Of a stretch of 64,000 nucleotides of DNA, positions 59,150-64,000 are shown piece by piece (the stretch's first letter is position 1; each line of letters starts with the position of its first letter). The notes below the pieces were generated by a model, which made no database searches, had not been told where the DNA came from, and saw only the letters and a program-made list of their open reading frames with translations. Source of the DNA: Stichopus chloronotus (Eukaryota; Echinodermata; Holothuroidea; Aspidochirotida; Stichopodidae); contig SFZH01000008.1 in the NCBI GenBank assembly GCA_021234535.1, positions 1 to 64,000 of the forward strand, given 5' to 3'. The translations under genes were made by a program, and so were the position numbers.

Positions 59150-59830
59150 TGTTCCTTCAGAGGTGGCGGTTCCAAGATTAGGAACAGAAACTTTCCAGCC
59201 CAAGCAGACTCTACAGAGTCCACAATCTTCCAGGAGCTTGCCCCTAAACCCCCACAAGGGGTTCCACCCATACACAAATGTCAGTGGGAAATCGGTGAAT
59301 TCGCTATTGTATTCGCGGGAAATTCAGCATTGTTTTCCAACCCTGAAACTACCCCCCTAGATCACCGGAAATCGCCTTTCCCAGGCATTGTGCTTACATT
59401 TCCACCCTCCGACTTTGCATGTTTTTTAGCGACCAACTTCCGATGATGCATGCGATATATGCCAGTATGCGCTGTACATGTGTACTATGCAGTCAGCAAG
59501 CCTACGTACGTCATAGGTCGCCTCACTGCTGCACGTCGCTTCGACGAAATGCGTGAGAAAGTACGATACTGTAAGTAAATCTGAGACCCGGCCTAAGTTT
59601 GTATTTAAATTGCGAACGTGTTATCAAACTTGTGTTGCTCAGCTGCAGTTGTTAGTTGTCAAATTGTGTGGCTAGACACTTCGAGAATCATATTTTTGCC
59701 CGGGGCATAAATCCTCCGTGCAGGGCAAACTTTCCAATCTGAAGGCCCATGGCAGGGTCCAGGTTCTTAGCCCTGCTGGGCATCTGGGGGGCAGGGAAAG
59801 CCCCCACAAGCTCCAGCAATATAAGACAAT
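59150..59830. repeat. Dispersed repeat pieces
   Basis: 'gaggtggcggttccaagatt' and 'ccccacaaggggttccaccc' (59160-59270), 'cgcgggaaattc' (59314), and 'tggggggcagggaaagcccc' (59785) are typical low-copy dispersed repeats resembling those near 43800 and 57350. The boundaries are not clear. Confidence 0.4.
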
Positions 59831-62090
59831 ATTAATAAGAATGCCTTAAATTTTATTTTGTTGATCAGGTTTCGTTTCAGATTTTGCGAAATTCGATGTC
59901 AATGACATAGGCTAGGCCTAGATGAGTTCTGGCTGTTCTCCATTGTGTGGTAGCCAGATTATGTTAGTTTCCGCCCCCGGTAATTTCAGCACCTTATTTT
60001 CCGCTCCTAAAATTTAGGGGCAGTAAATAACGTTCAACACTTAAGGTTTAACTAATATGTGTTTTATTTCTTCTTCGTTTTGAGTTGGAATCTCGTGTGA
60101 ATTTCGACAAGAAGTAATGGATGGTGTAACCAGTTGCCCGTGCTTCAACTTGACATGATATTTGTGAATTTATATAACGTACGAGTGAAGAAATTATTCA
60201 CGTCAATGTTGATATGATGTTACTGTAACCGTGTAGGTACATAACATGTTACATGGGCATAATAGTCCTTCGGACTGAGGATAATTGGAAACGAGATTGG
60301 AAACACATCAATGTTCAATGTTAAGGGTGACTGATCAAAAAATAAAACAAAAGAAAAGAGAGAGAGAGATGTGGGTGGAGAGAGAGAGGTGGAGAGAGAG
60401 AAAGCTTGTTGGGTGCAATCGATATCAAAAAACTAAAAAAAATAGAGGATGACAACTAGTTCTAATGGAGGAGAATAGCGATTAATGCCGTTGCATGGGT
60501 CAAGGGAGGAAGAACTGAGAGAAGGAACGGTGGGTAGGATGCTGCATTCAAAGGCTAGCTTGTATAGTTATGTTCACACAATGAAGTCCGGGAAGGAGTT
60601 TTGGCACGGGAGACGAGATACTTCGACTTTTACACCATGCATCGGGTTATGACAGTTGTGAAGAATGTAAATATACTGCTAATAAATTGTAAAGATTACC
60701 AGAAGACTTCCCTTCCCTGTAGTGGCTGCTGTTTTAATTATACAATCGAATGAGGACCTACATTTGTCACTATGCCCCTCCCCTTAGGTTTATCTGTTAA
60801 ATATTTGAAATTGAACACCATTCAGTGAACACTTTTATGTATTTTTTCTTGCCCGGAGCTGGAAAACCTTCTGAACTGGGATATTGAATGTGCCCCCTTC
60901 CCCTTCTTAATCTTGTACGTGGGCCATTAGCCCAGCCGGGGGCACCTGCAATTCTGCTAGTTTGTGAGTGGCGAAAGCCCCCCCTCCCCTTCGCAATGCA
61001 GGAAAACCCTCATCGCACCCTCATCGCCACTATGGTGACACCGGTGACATATTCCTCCTTGTGTGCCCCTTTACTAATTCACCAGGCATTATTCTGTGTT
61101 TCAGTGGCAATAGGTGAGTATGTTTTACACAAAACCATACATGCCTACAAAATATTTCCCTGTGAAGACATGAGTCAGTAAAGAAAACATGGGATAAAGG
61201 TCTGTTCGGAATTTTTGGCCCACAGATTTCTCATAATGTGATTCGCCATTCTAAAATACATTGCCACTAAAGTAATTTTCCCTGTCAATTACAGTGCAAT
61301 CAGTACTTAAATCATCTTGTAACGTAGAGCAGTGACCCAGCAATCAGACATGACATTCTGTTCCAAACTTGCATGTATGGTTCTTTCACACTTTCAGTTT
61401 CGGCGCATGTTCATAAAGGTGATTTTATTTAGAGCACATCCAATCATCTGATCACACAGTTTGCTTCATTCATAAATTTGTCTCACTCATCCCATTACAA
61501 GCGGTCAAATCAAGGCAACCGTGCCCCTCTTGACGGCTTAGCAAATACTCAAATCTCCCTTACCCAAATTACTTATCTCTTTAATGCCCATACCATATTG
61601 TTGTCCACACCGAGATTCTCACAAAAGTCGGTATAAAATAAACAGTTCTTCAATGGACACACAGGTACTGTATTGACCGATGAGTGAGCATGGATTGTAA
61701 AGAGTATAAAACGTCAATCATACTTAAATCTGTCTGCAGAATTGCTGACCTAGACTTCGGTTTGACTGTTTTTAAGTATCAAAGAGATACTGGAATGATC
61801 AAACAATGTCAGAATATTGTGAGTACTTCTTGTCAAGAAACGTAGCAGCTTGGGCTTTCTTTCTTTTAATTTGTTAGATATAGACCAACAACAATCAAAT
61901 TTGACCAAATCCAAATGTAAGAATTAATAAGAAAAGTTGAAGATGAAGAAGAGATTCCTCCAGGGCTGTAGCTTGGGTCACATCTTTGTGGGTGGGGGGG
62001 ACTGACAGGATGCTATCTTTTCCAACTGAGGGGAGACATCACCGAGGCAGTTTCTGATACAATAATGTACATTATTACCCAGGAAAATGC
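59831..62090. other. No gene recognised
   Basis: AT-rich intergenic DNA with a GA-rich tract at 60356-60404 (agagagagaga and gtggagagagag). Nothing else was recognised. Confidence 0.45.
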
Positions 62091-62575
62091 AATATCAGGA
62101 GGGGATCCAGAATTTTATACAGGATGGGGTGCAGTCTTAAGAAGGCATTTTCAGGCTCGGCCAGATGAAAAGAAAAAAGTTGGTGGGGATCGTGCAATAG
62201 CAGGACTAATTGGAGCCTCACCGTTGGTTGGATCCTATAACAAAAGTTTGGCTTTTCCAACACACCGATTGCAGGAAACGTCACTTGTTGGGTTTACTCC
62301 AGTTGTTATGCTGAATTATGAAAAATTCAACATAAGATTTCCAATTATGGTCCCTTCTAGACTGAAATATGAGAAATTCCAACGGTAGGCTATTTCAGAT
62401 TTATTGGAAAAATCTCTCAATTACCACTGAGCCTTAGACACAAAATAGCGCAAATTTGGCTAGAATATCTGTTTGGCTAGTGACTGATGTATTAAAATTA
62501 GCTGGTATGTCAAATTTTCTAAATATCGTAGCTCAGACAATTTTCGATTTGTTTTCGGGGGGGGTAACTGACACC
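62091..62575. repeat. Dispersed repeat related to 14118-14335
   Basis: The phrases 'actgaaatatgagaaattcc', 'gagccttagacacaaaatag' and 'ggggtaactgacacccctca' match the order of blocks at 14115-14330. The start ('ggaggggatccagaatttta') looks like a separate dispersed repeat. Confidence 0.5.
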
Positions 62576-63847
62576 CCTCACACCATACCCCAGTCGCGAT
62601 GGCATTGTACTACACCCTAATGTCTCATAAACTTGTAGGGTAAACCTTAAATAGCAGACGGCAGTGTACAGTATGAGTACGACCACCCTGCACTGGGCAA
62701 AACCAAAAAAAAAAGGAGTATGTTTTACCGACAAACATGACTGTACTTCTTACTCCATGACTGGAGATAACTTTGTTGCAAGTGTGCCACGTGCATATTG
62801 TCTAAGTTACACTTTTATGCTCTATCAAAGGTAAATCTACCTGTAATGTAAACGGCCATGTTATTTTCAAAATACCAAACAGTACGACAAACACATTTAT
62901 GCAAGTAACATTTCAGTAATGTCCCTAATCCCTTGGAAAATTTATCTTTATCAAAGTTGTGGATCCATGTTTGACCAAATATTGCTGCAAACATACTTAA
63001 CACATCTCAAATACTGTTGTTTTACATGATAATGAAATGCCCAGAACATTGTACAAATGAACATTGAATAGAGACTCACATTCATGTCTTGGTTATAATC
63101 CAGTGAAATACTTTTGTTATCGTATATTTTATTCGCTTCATGTAGACCTTAACTTTCACTTATTTAGTATTTTTTTACATCTTCGTTTAACATTCATGAC
63201 TTCTTAACTTATACGTTTATATTTTCTGTACAGTAAGTCCTTTCCCAATAATGGTCTCATTTGCAATGTTATGTTTTTTTTAATTTCATTCTCTTAATGA
63301 GGGTCAAATTAATGAGTAGCTACAGGTGAATTTGGGAACCTACAGTAACAACCCACCCCTCACATTTCACCTGAGAGTAGAGTGTACTTGTAAGCACAAT
63401 TGAGGGATGTGAAAGCAATTACACCAATTAGCTCAGTCTGATTGACTGACATGAACAGGTTACGAGGAGCCACTTAGACAGTGTAATTTTGTGTTTGTTT
63501 TTGAGACAAAAATCAGCATTACAAGCAAGGTACAGCAATTTAAGCAAGTAGGATATTAGAATACTTGGTAATTTATCCTCAGGTGTAGGTAAAAATTCAA
63601 TGACAACGTTATAACGTGATAATTTGCTGAAATCTCATAAAAATACGGTGTCAACCAGGCCACACTTGAAGGAGAATTATACCATAGAAGCAGCGTGTCC
63701 TTTGATCTTTCAGGGAGCATTTTGGTCAATTGTGTATAAAATGGGGTGTTTCTAGATCTCAGGATTCATTCCTCCTCAAGAAGTTACTATAATCATATAC
63801 TCTGTGCTCAAGAAGGAATTTGATCCTTAATCAACTAAGTCGTGAAA
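62576..63847. other. No gene recognised; upstream of zinc-finger exon
   Basis: AT-rich sequence upstream of the exon at 63848. No convincing TATA box or other promoter element was identified. Confidence 0.4.
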
Positions 63848-63950
63848 ATGACTGATCCGTGTTTGATTTGCAAGGTAGCAGTTCACCCACGTCAAGAGGC
63901 AACCCAGTGTGATGTTTGCAACAACTGGCAACACCGTACCTGTGGCAATC
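63848..63950 (+). CDS. First coding exon of a PHD-like zinc-finger protein gene (partial)
   Basis: ATG at 63848 opens a frame with C5, C8, C21, C24, H29 and C32 in 34 codons. The pattern C-x2-C, then PRQEATQCDVCNNWQHRTC, is that of a PHD-like zinc finger found at the N-terminus of a large uncharacterised invertebrate family, often with a downstream MULE-transposase-like domain. That association is from general knowledge and cannot be seen here. The exon ends after 'ggcaatc' at a consensus donor gtaagt (63951), phase 1. The rest of the gene lies beyond the window. The zinc finger may bind histone tails or simply structure the protein; no function is claimed. Confidence 0.75.
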
Positions 63951-64000
63951 GTAAGTTGCATTTACATTTATTATACATTCTTTTATTTACGTTACTTCTA

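Overview
This is eukaryotic nuclear DNA: AT-rich, intron-containing, dense in dispersed repeats, with one 100-base assembly gap. The DIRS-type and Penelope-type retroelements, the kelch-repeat gene copy, the PHD-like zinc-finger exon and the (CA)n-linked minisatellite elements suggest a marine invertebrate, most likely an echinoderm such as a sea cucumber. That is an inference; no rRNA or mitochondrial marker is present to prove it.

Layout. 1-7440 is one giant palindrome: two arms of about 3.7 kb around a 15-bp spacer, running to the window edge. 7441-10553 is mostly anonymous but holds a 728-bp MITE with a perfect 23-bp terminal inverted repeat and an exact 6-bp target duplication. A gap lies at 10554-10653. 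10751-12259 holds a broken RING-finger gene (minus strand) whose 3' end has been tandemly duplicated and whose middle carries a 31-bp minisatellite. A Penelope-like GIY-YIG fragment follows at 12308-12625. 14978-16377 is a decayed kelch-like (BTB-BACK-kelch) gene.

From 49.8 kb down to 22.8 kb, on the minus strand, four well-spliced exons encode a tRNA pseudouridine synthase of the TruA/PUSL1 family. The exons are 49838-49650, 48179-48030, 39661-39448 and 23021-22833, and all splice phases agree. The N-terminal exon or exons were not found. The first exon seen carries a +1 frameshift and a Gln in place of the conserved Arg next to the catalytic Asp. The introns (8.4 and 16.4 kb) are filled with transposable elements.

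Those introns and the flanks are dominated by one element type. It begins with a small hairpin followed by a GATTCCTTGC-like motif. Inside is an array of about 144-bp units, then a (CA)n tract, and a terminal hairpin near the right end. Both hairpins vary between copies with compensatory stem changes. Each internal unit carries nuclear-receptor half-sites spaced 4, 4 and 1, the last pair forming a DR1. Three families of TTAA-flanked MITEs also occur, one with an 'empty site' paralogue nearby.

52.15-55.56 kb is a decayed DIRS-type retrotransposon on the minus strand (Gag tail, RT, RNase H, tyrosine recombinase). A much older DIRS recombinase fragment at 41.5-42.4 kb is split by two head-to-head element ends. 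A diverged DIRS terminal piece lies at 25.08-25.24 kb. The window closes with the first coding exon of a PHD-like zinc-finger gene (63848-63950, plus strand) followed by a consensus donor.
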